A stretch of DNA of 64,000 nucleotides from assembly GCA_947306365.1 (NCBI GenBank), contig CAMZGD010000005.1, forward strand, positions 50,438 through 114,437, in the 5' to 3' direction. The translations under genes were made by a program, and so were the position numbers. The stretch is from an uncultured Bacteroidales bacterium. GTDB lineage: Bacteria > Bacteroidota > Bacteroidia > Bacteroidales > UBA932. Numbering within the stretch: position 1 is the stretch's first letter; each line of letters begins with the position of its first letter. The notes under the pieces are model-generated. The model had not been told where the DNA came from. It did not search any database and worked only from the letters and a program-made list of their open reading frames with translations. Shown here one piece after another: positions 49,855 to 59,460 of the stretch.

Positions 49855-50895
49855 ATGTCCATCGATCCAACCCGCCTGGAAGCCCTCCTGTCGTCCGCCG
49901 CCGACATCGCACTCGTCAGCCATTTCAATCCCGACGGCGACGCCGTCGGCAGCGTGACCGCCGCATACCATTACCTGAAGGCGCGCGGCAAGCGTCCCCG
50001 CATCATCCTTCCCAGTCCCTACCCGGAAAGCATGGCGTTCCTGGAACCGGACGACCCCCGGGACCGGATCGTAATCTGTGAACAGGACCCGGAAACGGCC
50101 CACGCCCTGGTCGCCCGCGCCGACCTGATCATCTGCCTTGACCTGAACCGGCTCAGCCGCACGGAATACCTGGAAAACGACATCCTCTCCGCCCGTGCCC
50201 CGAAGGTACTCGTCGACCATCATCTCGCCGCCGAACTGGACCGGTTCGACCTGGCCATTTCCACCACCGGCGTATCCTCCACCTGCGAACTGCTCTACTG
50301 GACCCTGCTCGCGCTGCCCGACATCGCGGGCGACCCGGCCCGGATCGGGATCCGCTGTGCCGAATCGATCTACGTGGGGATGATGACCGATACCAACAAC
50401 TTCTCCAACTCGGTCTTTCCCAGCACCTTCGAGATGGCCTCGAAACTGATTGCCCGGGGCGTGGACAAAGACGGCCTGCAGGAGAAGGTCCTGAGCTGTT
50501 ACAGCGTCTCGCGCACGCGGCTGCTCGGCCATATGGTCAAGGACAAGATGCGGCTCATACCGCGGCACCAGGCCGCCTATATGCTGCTGAGCAACCGGGA
50601 GAAGGAACGCTATCACTTCAAGCCGGGCGACAGCGAGGGCTTCGTGAACCTGCCCCTGGCCATCGACAGCGTCCAGATCAGCGCCCTCTTCACCGAAAAC
50701 GCCGACGGCGGGTATATCCGCGTGTCGCTGCGCTCCAAGAGCCGCATCAACGTCAACCGGCTTGCCGTCCGCTTCTTCTTCGGCGGCGGCCATCGCAATG
50801 CCTCGGGCGGCCGGCTGTACATTCCGCTCGAAGAGGTCCCCGCTTACTTCGAGAAGGCGCTGGATGCCTACACGGATGAAGAAAAATTTTCATAA
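49855..50895 (+). CDS. nrnA: DHH/DHHA1 phosphoesterase (NrnA-like oligoribonuclease/pAp phosphatase)
   Basis: 346 residues from ATG at 49855. The DHH domain has SHFNPDGDAVGS (metal ligands His, Asp, Asp), a central Asp motif CLDLN and VLVDHH. The DHHA1 domain at the C-terminus has FGGGHRNASGG. It degrades nanoRNAs and dephosphorylates 3'-phosphoadenosine 5'-phosphate in the cytoplasm. The gene family can also cleave c-di-AMP-derived linear dinucleotides; which role dominates cannot be told. Confidence 0.9.
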   Translation: MSIDPTRLEALLSSAADIALVSHFNPDGDAVGSVTAAYHYLKARGKRPRIILPSPYPESMAFLEPDDPRDRIVICEQDPETAHALVARADLIICLDLNRLSRTEYLENDILSARAPKVLVDHHLAAELDRFDLAISTTGVSSTCELLYWTLLALPDIAGDPARIGIRCAESIYVGMMTDTNNFSNSVFPSTFEMASKLIARGVDKDGLQEKVLSCYSVSRTRLLGHMVKDKMRLIPRHQAAYMLLSNREKERYHFKPGDSEGFVNLPLAIDSVQISALFTENADGGYIRVSLRSKSRINVNRLAVRFFFGGGHRNASGGRLYIPLEEVPAYFEKALDAYTDEEKFS

Positions 50896-50910
50896 GGCAT
50901 GCCTTTTGCT

Positions 50911-50918
50911 TAACTTTG
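50911..50918 (+). promoter_or_regulatory. -7 box of the first FKBP-like gene
   Basis: TAACTTTG ends six bases before the ATG at 50925, so the mRNA would be leaderless or nearly so. Confidence 0.6.
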
Positions 50919-50924
50919 CGCGTT

Positions 50925-51401
50925 ATGCGTCGTTTCCTGTTCCTGGCTCTAGCCCTGCTGTCCGTCCTCGCCTGTGAAAGCGAGGTCCGCGAGGCCAATA
51001 TCGAGCAGGACCAGTACATCGCCGATTACATCGCCAAGCACTATGCGGACTATCCGGTGTACTACAACAACGGCACCAGCCGGGTCGTGCTCACGGAAGG
51101 GCCTGCGGGCACACCCGTCATCGAAAAGGGGGATTCGGTCTACTTGTACTATGCGGGCTTCCTCTTTTCCAAGAACGGGCCCGGTACCCGGTTCGTGCTA
51201 GACAGCGGGATGGTCCGCGTCGGAACCGGCGACCTGATCCTGGGACTCGACAACGGTCTCTCCGGCGCCCGCCTGGGCGAGGAAGCGATGATCCTCTTTT
51301 CCGCCGATGACGGATACGGTGCGCAGACGCTCGGCCTCGTGCCCGAGAACTCGGCCCTGCTCTTCAACGTGGGCGTGGGCTCCATCAAAAAGAAACAGTA
51401 G
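50925..51401 (+). CDS. FKBP-type peptidyl-prolyl isomerase-like lipoprotein
   Basis: 158 residues from ATG at 50925. The lipobox is VLAC near residue 17. The mature part has an FKBP fold: GDSVYLYYAGFLF, GTRFVLDSG, DLILGLDNGLSGARLGEEAMILFSADDGYGAQ and a final strand, in family order. Several of the aromatic active-site positions of true isomerases are changed, so it may act as a chaperone only. It is the first of two tandem FKBP-like lipoproteins, one base apart. Confidence 0.82.
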   Translation: MRRFLFLALALLSVLACESEVREANIEQDQYIADYIAKHYADYPVYYNNGTSRVVLTEGPAGTPVIEKGDSVYLYYAGFLFSKNGPGTRFVLDSGMVRVGTGDLILGLDNGLSGARLGEEAMILFSADDGYGAQTLGLVPENSALLFNVGVGSIKKKQ

Positions 51402-51402
51402 T

Positions 51403-52398
51403 ATGAATGTGAGAAGCCGTTTCGTAACCCTGCTGTCCCTCACCGTCCTGCTGACGGCGTCCTGCGCCGTCGACCCGGTCGAGGACAGCAACTATTCCTA
51501 CGACCGCGTGATGCAGGCCTGGATCAACACGCACTATCCCGGACTGAAGACCTACGGTGACACCGGGGCCTATGTGCTGGAGATGGAGCGCGGCGATGGT
51601 CCGGCCGTCACTGACAGCGCCTATGTGTGGGCCCATTATACGAAACGGAACCTTGACCAGGCCATCACCTCGACCAACATCCGGCAGCTCGCCGAACAGC
51701 TGGGCCAGTACCAGGTCAACGCCGATTACGGCAGCGACATCTGGCGCGTCGACCAGGGCTATCTCCCCACCGCCCTGGAAAAGGTGATCAAGTCGATGCG
51801 CGGCGGCGGGCACACGACCGTCGCCCTTCCCTATTCCGTATCCAGTCACGGCACGTCCGTCTACTCGGCTTTCAGCGGCACCTTGGAAGATGACAACTGC
51901 ATCATCGACCTGACCGTCGATACCGTGATCACCGACATCTACGACTATCAGGAGCGCACCATGCGCGCCTGGTTCGAGGAACACTACGCCGTACGCGACA
52001 CTGCTGCCGAGGGGCTTTATTTCAAGATGCTTTCCGGACAGGCTGAAACGGATACCATTTCCGAAGGGGCTTCGGTCAAGGTCCGCTACATCGGCCGTCG
52101 ACTCGACGGACAGGTATTCGACACCAACATCGAAGACACCGCCAAGTTCTATCGCATCTGGAAGAACGGCGGCTCCTACAATGCCCTTTCCGTGAGTTTT
52201 TACAAGGACGACCCGGAGAAGCTTGCGGAGAACAGCGTCGTTGACGGTTTCGCAAAGGCCGTCAGCCTGATGAACTACGGCGAAACCGCCGTCACGCTCT
52301 TCAATTCTACGCTCGGCTACGGGGAAAAGGGCAGCGCACCGGCAATTCCGGAATACGCCCCCCTCATTTTCTGGCTTTACATCGAACCGAAGAACTGA
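51403..52398 (+). CDS. Lipoprotein with two FKBP-like domains
   Basis: 331 residues from ATG at 51403. The lipobox LTASC places Cys near residue 19. The first FKBP-like unit is about 60-175 and the second about 220-328, with VKVRYIGRRLDGQVFDTN, ENSVVDGFAKAVSLMNYGETAVTLF and LGYGEKG as its best match. A large insertion distorts the first unit. It lies one base after the first FKBP-like gene. Its end overlaps the convergent diacylglycerol-kinase-like gene by 22 bp. Confidence 0.8.
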   Translation: MNVRSRFVTLLSLTVLLTASCAVDPVEDSNYSYDRVMQAWINTHYPGLKTYGDTGAYVLEMERGDGPAVTDSAYVWAHYTKRNLDQAITSTNIRQLAEQLGQYQVNADYGSDIWRVDQGYLPTALEKVIKSMRGGGHTTVALPYSVSSHGTSVYSAFSGTLEDDNCIIDLTVDTVITDIYDYQERTMRAWFEEHYAVRDTAAEGLYFKMLSGQAETDTISEGASVKVRYIGRRLDGQVFDTNIEDTAKFYRIWKNGGSYNALSVSFYKDDPEKLAENSVVDGFAKAVSLMNYGETAVTLFNSTLGYGEKGSAPAIPEYAPLIFWLYIEPKN

Positions 52399-53345
52399 CC
52401 GGCCTGAAGACCGGATACGACCTGCACGCCCGCCGGGATCACCTCGATCCGGACGGGCGTGATGCCTACCGGCTCACCGTCCACCTCCATATAGGAATAC
52501 GGCGCCGCCGATATCTCGACCTGCCGGCCGCGGGTGTGCGTCACTTCCTTGTGCCTGAAGATGTCACCCCGGAACAACGAGGGCACTTTCGCCAGGAACT
52601 TCCACTTGCTGAGCTTTCCCACCACGGTGACGTCGATCAGCCCGTCGTCGGGGATGGCCTCCGGCGTCTGCCGCATTCCCCCGCCACAGTACCGGCCGAT
52701 GCCCAGCGCCACCGAGAAGGCAGGGCCCCGGTAAAACTCCTCGCCATCGACCGAAACACGGAATTTCAGGCTTTTGTAGAACACGAATCCTGACAGCAGC
52801 GACCGCAGGTACTGTCTGTCGCCGGCGTGGCCGCGTTCCTTGGCCAGGTCGAAGCGGTGGCACACCTCCGAATCGAAGCCCAGTCCGCCGATGTTCATCA
52901 TATACCGGCAGTACGGCTTTCCGTCCATCCGGGTATGGACCCGGGCCACATCCTGCTTGCGGACGTGGCTGCCCGCCGCAGCGACCAGGTCAGCCGCCTT
53001 AGCGTAATCGTGCGGAATCCCGTGCAGGCGTGACCAGTCGTTGCCGGACCCTACAGGAATCAAGGCGACCGTCACTTCGGACGGCGGGACTTCCTCTTGG
53101 GAATACAGGCCGTTGAGCACCTCGTGGACGGCACCGTCGCCGCCGATAACCAGCAGCTTGCGGAAGCCGTCCCGCACCGCTTCCTTCGCCAGCTCGATGG
53201 CGTGGTAGGAATGGTCTGTAATCGTCTCGGAAAACTCTATATTTCTGGCTGTTAATAATTTTGCAATCTCAGGCCAGTCGTGGCGGGCCTTTCCGCCGCC
53301 CGAACGGCTGCTGACGATCACTCTCCAAACCGGATGGATTGACAT
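52377..53345 (-). CDS. Diacylglycerol/sphingosine kinase family protein
   Basis: 322 residues. The N-terminal catalytic domain has the nucleotide motif VIGGDGAVHEVLNG and VALIPVGSGNDWSR. The C-terminal beta domain has the DGLIDVTVVGK segment. It phosphorylates a lipid hydroxyl (diacylglycerol or a sphingoid base) at the membrane. Sphingolipids are common in Bacteroidota, so a sphingoid substrate is possible. The -7 variant TAAATTCG (complement of 53366-53373) lies 20 bp upstream. Confidence 0.88.
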   Translation of the reverse strand: MSIHPVWRVIVSSRSGGGKARHDWPEIAKLLTARNIEFSETITDHSYHAIELAKEAVRDGFRKLLVIGGDGAVHEVLNGLYSQEEVPPSEVTVALIPVGSGNDWSRLHGIPHDYAKAADLVAAAGSHVRKQDVARVHTRMDGKPYCRYMMNIGGLGFDSEVCHRFDLAKERGHAGDRQYLRSLLSGFVFYKSLKFRVSVDGEEFYRGPAFSVALGIGRYCGGGMRQTPEAIPDDGLIDVTVVGKLSKWKFLAKVPSLFRGDIFRHKEVTHTRGRQVEISAAPYSYMEVDGEPVGITPVRIEVIPAGVQVVSGLQAGQFFGSM

Positions 53346-53386
53346 GATTCAGGTATTTCGCAACGCGAATTTAACAGTTTTTTTCC

Positions 53387-53394
53387 TAACTTTG
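53387..53394 (+). promoter_or_regulatory. -7 box of the parAB operon
   Basis: TAACTTTG ends six bases before the parA ATG at 53401, another near-leaderless arrangement. Confidence 0.6.
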
Positions 53395-53400
53395 CAAGTT

Positions 53401-54189
53401 ATGGGAAAGATCATTGCTATCGCAAACCAGAAGGGCGGGGTCGGCAAGACGACCACTGCCATCAACCTGGCCGCCTCCCTGGCCGTCCTGGAACACAAGA
53501 CACTCGTCATCGACGCCGATCCGCAGGCCAACACCACTTCCGGCCTCAATTTCAACCCCGATTCCAAAGCGCGCGACACGCTGTACGAGATTCTGATCGG
53601 AGAACAGGAGATGGAGAAGGTCGTCAAGCCTACCGACCTGGCGCACCTCGACCTCATCCCCTCCCACATCAACCTGGTCGGCGCCGAAATCGAGATGCTG
53701 GAAGTTCCGGAGCGGGAGAACGTGCTGCGGAACGCGCTTGCCGCAATCCGCGACCGCTACGACTACATCGTGCTGGACTGCGCCCCGTCGCTCGGCCTGA
53801 TCACCATCAACGCCCTGACCGCCGCCGACAGCGTGATCATCCCCGTCCAGCCGGAATATTTCCCGCTGGAAGGCCTCGGCAAGCTGCTCAACACCATCAA
53901 CATCGTCCGCACCCGCCTCAACCCCGCGCTGACCATCGAGGGATTCCTCTTCACGATGTACGACAGCCGGCTGCGCCTGCACAACCAGGTGGTGGAAGAA
54001 GTCAAGAACTACTATCCCGACATGGTGTTCAAGACCATGATCCCCAAGAACGTACGCCTGAGCGAAGCCCCGTCCTACGGGAAGCCCGCCATCCTCTACG
54101 ACGCCCGGTCCGCCGGTGCCGACAACTACCTGAACCTGGCCCGGGAAATCATCACAAAGAACGAGACATGGCAAAAAGATCAGCATTAG
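53401..54189 (+). CDS. parA: Chromosome partitioning ATPase ParA (Soj)
   Basis: 262 residues from ATG at 53401; an upstream in-frame start at 53344 would precede the promoter. The deviant Walker A is KGGVGKTT, the Walker A' VIDADPQ and Walker B VLDCAPS. It binds DNA as an ATP dimer and moves ParB-parS complexes. It overlaps parB by 22 bp. Confidence 0.96.
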   Translation: MGKIIAIANQKGGVGKTTTAINLAASLAVLEHKTLVIDADPQANTTSGLNFNPDSKARDTLYEILIGEQEMEKVVKPTDLAHLDLIPSHINLVGAEIEMLEVPERENVLRNALAAIRDRYDYIVLDCAPSLGLITINALTAADSVIIPVQPEYFPLEGLGKLLNTINIVRTRLNPALTIEGFLFTMYDSRLRLHNQVVEEVKNYYPDMVFKTMIPKNVRLSEAPSYGKPAILYDARSAGADNYLNLAREIITKNETWQKDQH

Positions 54190-55058
54190 GAAGAGGACTC
54201 GGCGCCCTGCTGGGCGATGCCGCCCCCCTCGGCGAAGTCGGGGAACTCCAGCGCCTGGTGAAGGCCAATCCCACGGCAGTCATCGAGATTCCGGTCGACC
54301 AGATCGTCCCCAATCCCTGGCAGCCACGCGCCTCATTCGACCCGGAAGCACTGGAAGAGCTGGCCGACTCGATCCGCACACTCGGCATCATCCAGCCGCT
54401 CACCCTGCGGCAGACCGGCCCGGCCAGCTACCAGATCATCAGCGGCGAGCGCCGTTACCGGGCCGCCCTGGCCGCCGGACTGGCCAGCCTCCCCGCCTAC
54501 ATCCGGCAGGCCGACGACGCCGCGATGCTGGAGATGGCCATCGTCGAGAACATCCAGCGGGAAGACCTCGACGCCATCGAGACGGCGCTCAGCTTCCAGC
54601 GGCTGATCGACGAATGCAACCTCACCCAGGAGGCCATGGCCCTGCGCGTGGGCAAGAAACGCGCGACCGTGGCCAACTACCTGCGCCTGCTCAAACTCCC
54701 CGATGAAATCCAGAAGGCGCTCAAGCTTGGCAAGATTTCTGTGGGACACGCCAAGGTCCTGCTGGGCATCGACTCGCCGCAACAGCAGCGGAAACTCTGC
54801 GAAAGCGTCATCCGCGGCGACTGGTCGGTGCGCCAGCTGGAACGGAAAGTCCAGTCCCTCGCGGCCAGGCCCAAACCGGATAGTCCCCGGGAGGAAGCCC
54901 TCCCCGACGTCTTCCACCGCCTTGCCGAACGGATCGGACGCCATTTTGACCATCCGGTGACGGTCCGGCGCAACCCCAAGGGCGGCGGGACCCTCACCAT
55001 CCGCTTCGACAGCGGACAACAACTTGAAAACCTGCTCAACGACTTGAACAACCAATAG
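54168..55058 (+). CDS. parB: Chromosome partitioning protein ParB (Spo0J)
   Basis: 296 residues. The ParB/Srx CTPase domain (about 38-130) has the motifs NPWQPR and SGERRYRAA, with ENIQREDL at its end. A helix-turn-helix follows (LTQEAMALRVGKKRATVANYLRLL), then a dimerisation tail. It loads as a clamp at parS sites. A possible parS lies about 2 kb downstream at 57036-57051. It starts inside parA and is followed 5 bp later by the DUF5683 gene. Confidence 0.96.
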   Translation: MAKRSALGRGLGALLGDAAPLGEVGELQRLVKANPTAVIEIPVDQIVPNPWQPRASFDPEALEELADSIRTLGIIQPLTLRQTGPASYQIISGERRYRAALAAGLASLPAYIRQADDAAMLEMAIVENIQREDLDAIETALSFQRLIDECNLTQEAMALRVGKKRATVANYLRLLKLPDEIQKALKLGKISVGHAKVLLGIDSPQQQRKLCESVIRGDWSVRQLERKVQSLAARPKPDSPREEALPDVFHRLAERIGRHFDHPVTVRRNPKGGGTLTIRFDSGQQLENLLNDLNNQ

Positions 55059-55063
55059 ATTCC

Positions 55064-56050
55064 GTGCGCCGCCTTCTCCTCACCATCCTCTTGCTGGCCA
55101 GCGTCTGCTGCACCCTGAACGCCCAGTTCCGGAGCACGCGCAACGACGTGTCCAATGGCTCTGCCGGCAGGACGGGCGGCACGGTGACCGGCCCGCCCGG
55201 TGCCGAGACAGGCACGACCTCCGCGTCCGACACGACCGCTGTCACCGATACGGTCCAGGGATTCTCCATCCGGAAACTGATCCGCGGCTACGCCGGCCGC
55301 GACACCCTCACGCCGGGCTACATGCTGCTGGGAACCGCCCTTGTCCCGGGAGCCGCACAGATGCACAACCACGACTGGTGGAAAGTACCGGTGGTCTATG
55401 CCGGCATCGGCGGCGGCATCTACGGCGGCATCTGGTGCAACCGGCAGTACCACCTGACCGGCGAAACGAAATACAAGTACCTGCGGACGGCCGGCTACGC
55501 GGCCGCAGGCCTCTTCTACTGGGCCCAGATGCTCGACGGCGTGGCCTGCTTCAAGACGGACTTCCGTCCCCCCGTCCCGGCCAAGTCCACCCTGTACTCC
55601 CTGCTGCTGCCCGGCCTCGGCCAGGCCAACAACGGGGACTGGTGGAAGATCCCCATCTGGACAGGCGGCCTGATCGCCTGCGGCTACTTCTACCATTTCA
55701 ACGACATCCAGTACCGGCGTTTCCGCTGGATCACCCAGGTCGGCAACAATACGGAAGAAAGCGGCTACATCGGTGCGATCACGGCCAGCGCAGCGGAGAC
55801 GTACCGCGACACGTACCGCCGCTACCGCGATTACTCCATCCTGGCGGCCGTCCTGGTCTACGCGCTCAACGTCATCGATGCGAACGTATTCGCCTATATG
55901 GCGGATTTCGACGTGAACGACAACATCGCGTCGCTCGAGGTACAGCCCGCCCTCATCCAGCCGCTGACACCGGCCTATACCTGGTATGACACCGCCTCGT
56001 CCCCCTTCGCCACACCGGCGCTGGGGCTGAACCTGCAATTCACATTTTGA
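55064..56050 (+). CDS. DUF5683 exported protein
   Basis: 328 residues with a GTG start. The signal peptide covers about 1-20. A Ser/Thr/Gly/Pro-rich linker (about 30-70) precedes a domain with repeated PGxxQxxxxxWWKxP motifs (PGAAQMHNHDWWKVP, PGLGQANNGDWWKIP) and several hydrophobic segments. Such proteins follow parAB in many Bacteroidota and are linked by position to the following transglycosylase. Function is unknown. Confidence 0.85.
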   Translation: MRRLLLTILLLASVCCTLNAQFRSTRNDVSNGSAGRTGGTVTGPPGAETGTTSASDTTAVTDTVQGFSIRKLIRGYAGRDTLTPGYMLLGTALVPGAAQMHNHDWWKVPVVYAGIGGGIYGGIWCNRQYHLTGETKYKYLRTAGYAAAGLFYWAQMLDGVACFKTDFRPPVPAKSTLYSLLLPGLGQANNGDWWKIPIWTGGLIACGYFYHFNDIQYRRFRWITQVGNNTEESGYIGAITASAAETYRDTYRRYRDYSILAAVLVYALNVIDANVFAYMADFDVNDNIASLEVQPALIQPLTPAYTWYDTASSPFATPALGLNLQFTF

Positions 56051-56056
56051 TTCCAT

Positions 56057-57676
56057 ATGAAACGTTTCCTCCTGTACCTCCTGTTCACGGCGCTGCTCGT
56101 TCCCGTACCGTGCCGCTGCTACGCCCAGATCTTCGGCGAAAAGAAAAAGCAGCAGCAGATCGAGGAGCTGATGCACCGCCTCGACTCGCTCCAGCAGGCC
56201 TATGACTCCCTGTACAACGACTATCAGATGCTCGCGGCGCCGGCCAACGACAACGACGGCGACATCCTCGTGGACGACGACATCGAAAACCTCATCGAAT
56301 ACAATTCCGACAACATCGATTCGCTGCTGAGCATCTATTACATCCAGAAACAGATCGACGTCAACGAATTCGACGTGGCCACGCTGGAAATGGACTCGCT
56401 CACCAGCAACATCCCCGACGAGGTGTACATCGAGCGGCTCCGGAGGATGAACTCCTTCATCCCCGTCCAGTTCAACAAGGCCGTCAAGAACGCCATCATC
56501 CGCTACACCGAGCGGATGCCGATGGCCACCGCCCGCATCATCGGGCTGTCCACCTACTACATGCCGCTGTTCGAGGAAATCTTCGACGAATACGGGCTTC
56601 CGAAGGAGCTCAAGGCGATGGCCGTCATCGAGTCGGCGCTCAATCCGAAAGCCGTCTCCCGCGCCCGCGCCAAAGGCATGTGGCAGTTTATGTACAACAC
56701 GGCCAAGATCTACGGGCTGGAGATGACTTCCTACGTGGACGAGCGCTACGACCCGCTCACCGCCTGCCGCGCCGCGGCACGGCTGCTCAAGGACAGCTAT
56801 ATGATCTTCGGCGACTGGTCGCTCGCCATCGCCTCCTACAACTGCGGCGCCGGCAACGTCAGCAAGGCCATCCGCCGCAGCGGCGGCAAGACCGACTTCT
56901 GGGAGATCTACAACTACCTGCCGCGCGAGACCCGCGGCTACATTCCCGCCTTCATCGCCGCGCTCTATACCTTGAACTACTATCCGGAACACGGCATCGT
57001 GCCTGCCCAGGTCAGCCTGCCCGCCCACGTGGACACCTTCCACGTGAACAAGAACCTGCACTTCGGGCAGATTTCCGAAAGCATCGGCATCCCGATGGAG
57101 ACCCTGCGCGACCTCAACCCGCAATACCTGCACGACATCATTCCCGGCACCGAGCATACCTATATCCTCAACCTGCCCCACCAGTACACGCTTTCGTATG
57201 TCGACCTGCAGGACAGCATCTACCGCTACAAGGATTCAGTCTTCTTCAACCCGGTGGCCGTCCAGAAGATCAAGGAGACCGGCGGCAGCGGCGAACAGCG
57301 CGTGATCCACAAGGTGAAGAGCGGCGAGACGCTGAGCAGCATCGCCAACAAGCACCGGACCACCGTCGCCAACATCAAGCGATGGAACGGCCTCAAGAGC
57401 AACACCATCCACGTCGGCCAGCGCCTGTACATCTACGGTCCTGCCGGCAAGCCTGCCAGCGTTTCCACGGGCAGTTCCAGAAGCGGCAGTTCGGCCACGG
57501 GCTCCGGAAAGAACGCCGGCCAGTCAGCCGCCCCGACCTATTACGTCGTGAAGAAGGGCGACACGCTGAGTTCCATCTCCAAGAAGACCGGCGTTTCCCT
57601 CAGCACGATCTACCGGCTCAACAACCTCAACGGCAAGAGCAAGATCTACCCCGGAATGAAGATCCGCACGAAGTAG
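56057..57676 (+). CDS. MltD-type lytic transglycosylase with LysM domains
   Basis: 539 residues with a signal peptide (about 1-24). A coiled-coil N-terminal region (35-60) is followed by an acidic linker and an SLT domain at about 150-300. The catalytic Glu lies in MAVIESALNP, followed by GMWQFM and ASYNCGAGNV. A degenerate LysM (about 325-375) and two clear LysM repeats (about 415-460, VKSGETLSSIANKH, and 495-538, VKKGDTLSSISKKT) bind peptidoglycan. It is last in the parA-parB-DUF5683 run. Its end overlaps the convergent gene by 31 bp. Confidence 0.93.
   Translation: MKRFLLYLLFTALLVPVPCRCYAQIFGEKKKQQQIEELMHRLDSLQQAYDSLYNDYQMLAAPANDNDGDILVDDDIENLIEYNSDNIDSLLSIYYIQKQIDVNEFDVATLEMDSLTSNIPDEVYIERLRRMNSFIPVQFNKAVKNAIIRYTERMPMATARIIGLSTYYMPLFEEIFDEYGLPKELKAMAVIESALNPKAVSRARAKGMWQFMYNTAKIYGLEMTSYVDERYDPLTACRAAARLLKDSYMIFGDWSLAIASYNCGAGNVSKAIRRSGGKTDFWEIYNYLPRETRGYIPAFIAALYTLNYYPEHGIVPAQVSLPAHVDTFHVNKNLHFGQISESIGIPMETLRDLNPQYLHDIIPGTEHTYILNLPHQYTLSYVDLQDSIYRYKDSVFFNPVAVQKIKETGGSGEQRVIHKVKSGETLSSIANKHRTTVANIKRWNGLKSNTIHVGQRLYIYGPAGKPASVSTGSSRSGSSATGSGKNAGQSAAPTYYVVKKGDTLSSISKKTGVSLSTIYRLNNLNGKSKIYPGMKIRTK
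57036..57051. promoter_or_regulatory. Candidate parS site
   Basis: CCTTCCACGTGAACAA matches the parS consensus TGTTCCACGTGAAACA at 12 of 16 positions, including the central TTCCACGTGAA. It lies inside the transglycosylase gene about 2 kb after parB. Because the ends do not match, it may be chance. Confidence 0.3.
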
Positions 57677-59442
57677 GCCATATAACCCTGCTGGAGCTTC
57701 ATCCACAGCTCGACCCGCCGCGTCGGGGCGTACTTGACCACCAGGTACGCCCCGATGCCTTTTCCGGCGTAGTTCTCGACCGGGAAACTCTGCGGAACGC
57801 CCCGTTCGTAGAAGCAGATGCGGCTGTCCCAGTCCACGGTGTTCCAGGCCGTCACACGGGCCGAAACGTCCCAGCGGCGAGAAGGCGCAAAGCGGACGTC
57901 AGCGAAGGCTGCCGCCCCACCCCGGTTCGCATCGGCGCGCACGGACAACGTCCAGGCCTCCCCCAGCGGCGCCTGCATCCGGATGCGCCCCTTCAACCGG
58001 CCGCTCCACGCCAGCTGGGATTCCAGTTCCGCGCCGCCGGAAAAGGTCCTGAGCAGCTGGACCCGCGCCTTGAAGCCCCACGTCCCGGCCTCCTGCCGAT
58101 ACCGTTTCCAGGGATACCAGGCGACATCCGCATTGGTCCGCACCGTCCAGCCGCCATACAGCACCTGCATCGCCAAGGCACCGCCGACCTGGTTCGAAAC
58201 GCTGCTGAGCGACGACAGGGCGCCGGCGTGCGTGGCGATATAGGCCGGGGCATAGCAGCGGGCCGTGAAACTGGTCTCAAACCCGTAGGAAGGACTCCAG
58301 AGCGCACCTGCCAGCGCGGCGGGCGCCCCGTGCGCATCGACCGCCGCCTCGCCGAACAGGCGCAGGCTGCCCAGCGATCCGTACGCGTCGACGCCCAGGT
58401 TGCCCCACAGGCCGTCATACTGCTGATAACGGTTGTAATCCTGCACCCGGCGGCCATTTTTCTTGTCGTATGCATAGACGGCCCCCGTGACACCGATGCG
58501 CCAGCGGCCCTGCTCCAGCGTGACATTCGCACCCGCCACCGCTTCGTGCATCGCGTGCCGCCGGGCCCGTTCCGCCTCCGTGGCGTGGAGCCCGTCCGTC
58601 ACGATGGAGGTGTAACACCCGTCCACCACACGGGCGTCCACGGCATTGTACGAGCCGAACGCCGTGACGGTCACCGGCCCGGAAGCGTAGGTCCAGCCCA
58701 GCCCGCGGAAGAAATCCGATTCGTCCGTCCCGTGGTATTCCCGAAGGCCCCCGCCCCGGCGGGCTGCTGCAGAAGGCGATCCGAAGGCATTGAAGTTGAA
58801 CGCCTTCCAAAGCACGAGCCCTTGTCCGAAACGCGCGGTAAAGTCACCGGCATAGAACCCCTTCCAACGGGCCGAAAGCGACACGAAATCGGGAAACCGT
58901 TCCTGCGGGTCGTTGTCGACGACGGCGCCGAGCGAAAACGGCCCGGAATCGTACTGGGCCTTGGTGGTGAACGAACACCCCGGCGCCGCCCATTTCTTGC
59001 GGAAGCGGGCGGAATAGACCTGTTTCGTTTCCCGGCGCGGCGCCGGTTCATCCAACGAGAAGAACGGACGGAGCGCCGCCACGCTTTCCGGCGAAAACCC
59101 TTCCACGAGCGCCCATTCCGTAAACGACCGGACGGCGCCGTAGCGCTCCCGCCACGCCAGGACGCTCTCCACCTGGAACAGCGTCAGCAGCCCCGTCTCC
59201 TCCAGCTTCTCGCGGGACGCCGCATTGAGGTTGAGCGGGCTGAGCAGCAGCCCCTCATAATAACGGACCAGCTCATCGGCGGCCACGCCTTCCTCGGCCA
59301 GCTGCTCGATGCGCGTCGTGACGGATACCGGCAGTTCCTGCGCCTGCACCGTTTCTGCAGCTCCCGACAGCAGCATTACATAGCAAATCAAGTAAATGAG
59401 GGCACGCTCAACCAACCCTACAGATCTCCGGCACATATTCAT
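57646..59442 (-). CDS. Helix-hairpin-helix envelope protein
   Basis: 598 residues from ATG at 59442. A longer reading to 59496 would be encoded by the REP palindrome and is rejected. A signal peptide covers about 1-33. A ComEA-like helix-hairpin-helix region (LNLNAASREKLEETGLLT, about residue 70; EGFSPESVAALRPFF, about 115) is followed by a beta-rich body of more than 400 residues with Gly/Tyr/Trp-rich strands, so it may be an outer-membrane barrel. Similar proteins are found throughout Bacteroidales; a DNA-uptake role has been suggested for HhH proteins but nothing here proves it. Confidence 0.75.
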   Translation of the reverse strand: MNMCRRSVGLVERALIYLICYVMLLSGAAETVQAQELPVSVTTRIEQLAEEGVAADELVRYYEGLLLSPLNLNAASREKLEETGLLTLFQVESVLAWRERYGAVRSFTEWALVEGFSPESVAALRPFFSLDEPAPRRETKQVYSARFRKKWAAPGCSFTTKAQYDSGPFSLGAVVDNDPQERFPDFVSLSARWKGFYAGDFTARFGQGLVLWKAFNFNAFGSPSAAARRGGGLREYHGTDESDFFRGLGWTYASGPVTVTAFGSYNAVDARVVDGCYTSIVTDGLHATEAERARRHAMHEAVAGANVTLEQGRWRIGVTGAVYAYDKKNGRRVQDYNRYQQYDGLWGNLGVDAYGSLGSLRLFGEAAVDAHGAPAALAGALWSPSYGFETSFTARCYAPAYIATHAGALSSLSSVSNQVGGALAMQVLYGGWTVRTNADVAWYPWKRYRQEAGTWGFKARVQLLRTFSGGAELESQLAWSGRLKGRIRMQAPLGEAWTLSVRADANRGGAAAFADVRFAPSRRWDVSARVTAWNTVDWDSRICFYERGVPQSFPVENYAGKGIGAYLVVKYAPTRRVELWMKLQQGYMAYFVRIFIPG

Positions 59443-59460
59443 TTCTATCTTCTGCAGTCC

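Noticed and set aside
54677..57181. Long minus-strand open frame antisense to parB, DUF5683 and the transglycosylase gene
   Set aside because: Same explanation: codon-position bias of high-GC genes leaves the opposite strand open; the plus-strand proteins have clear motifs.
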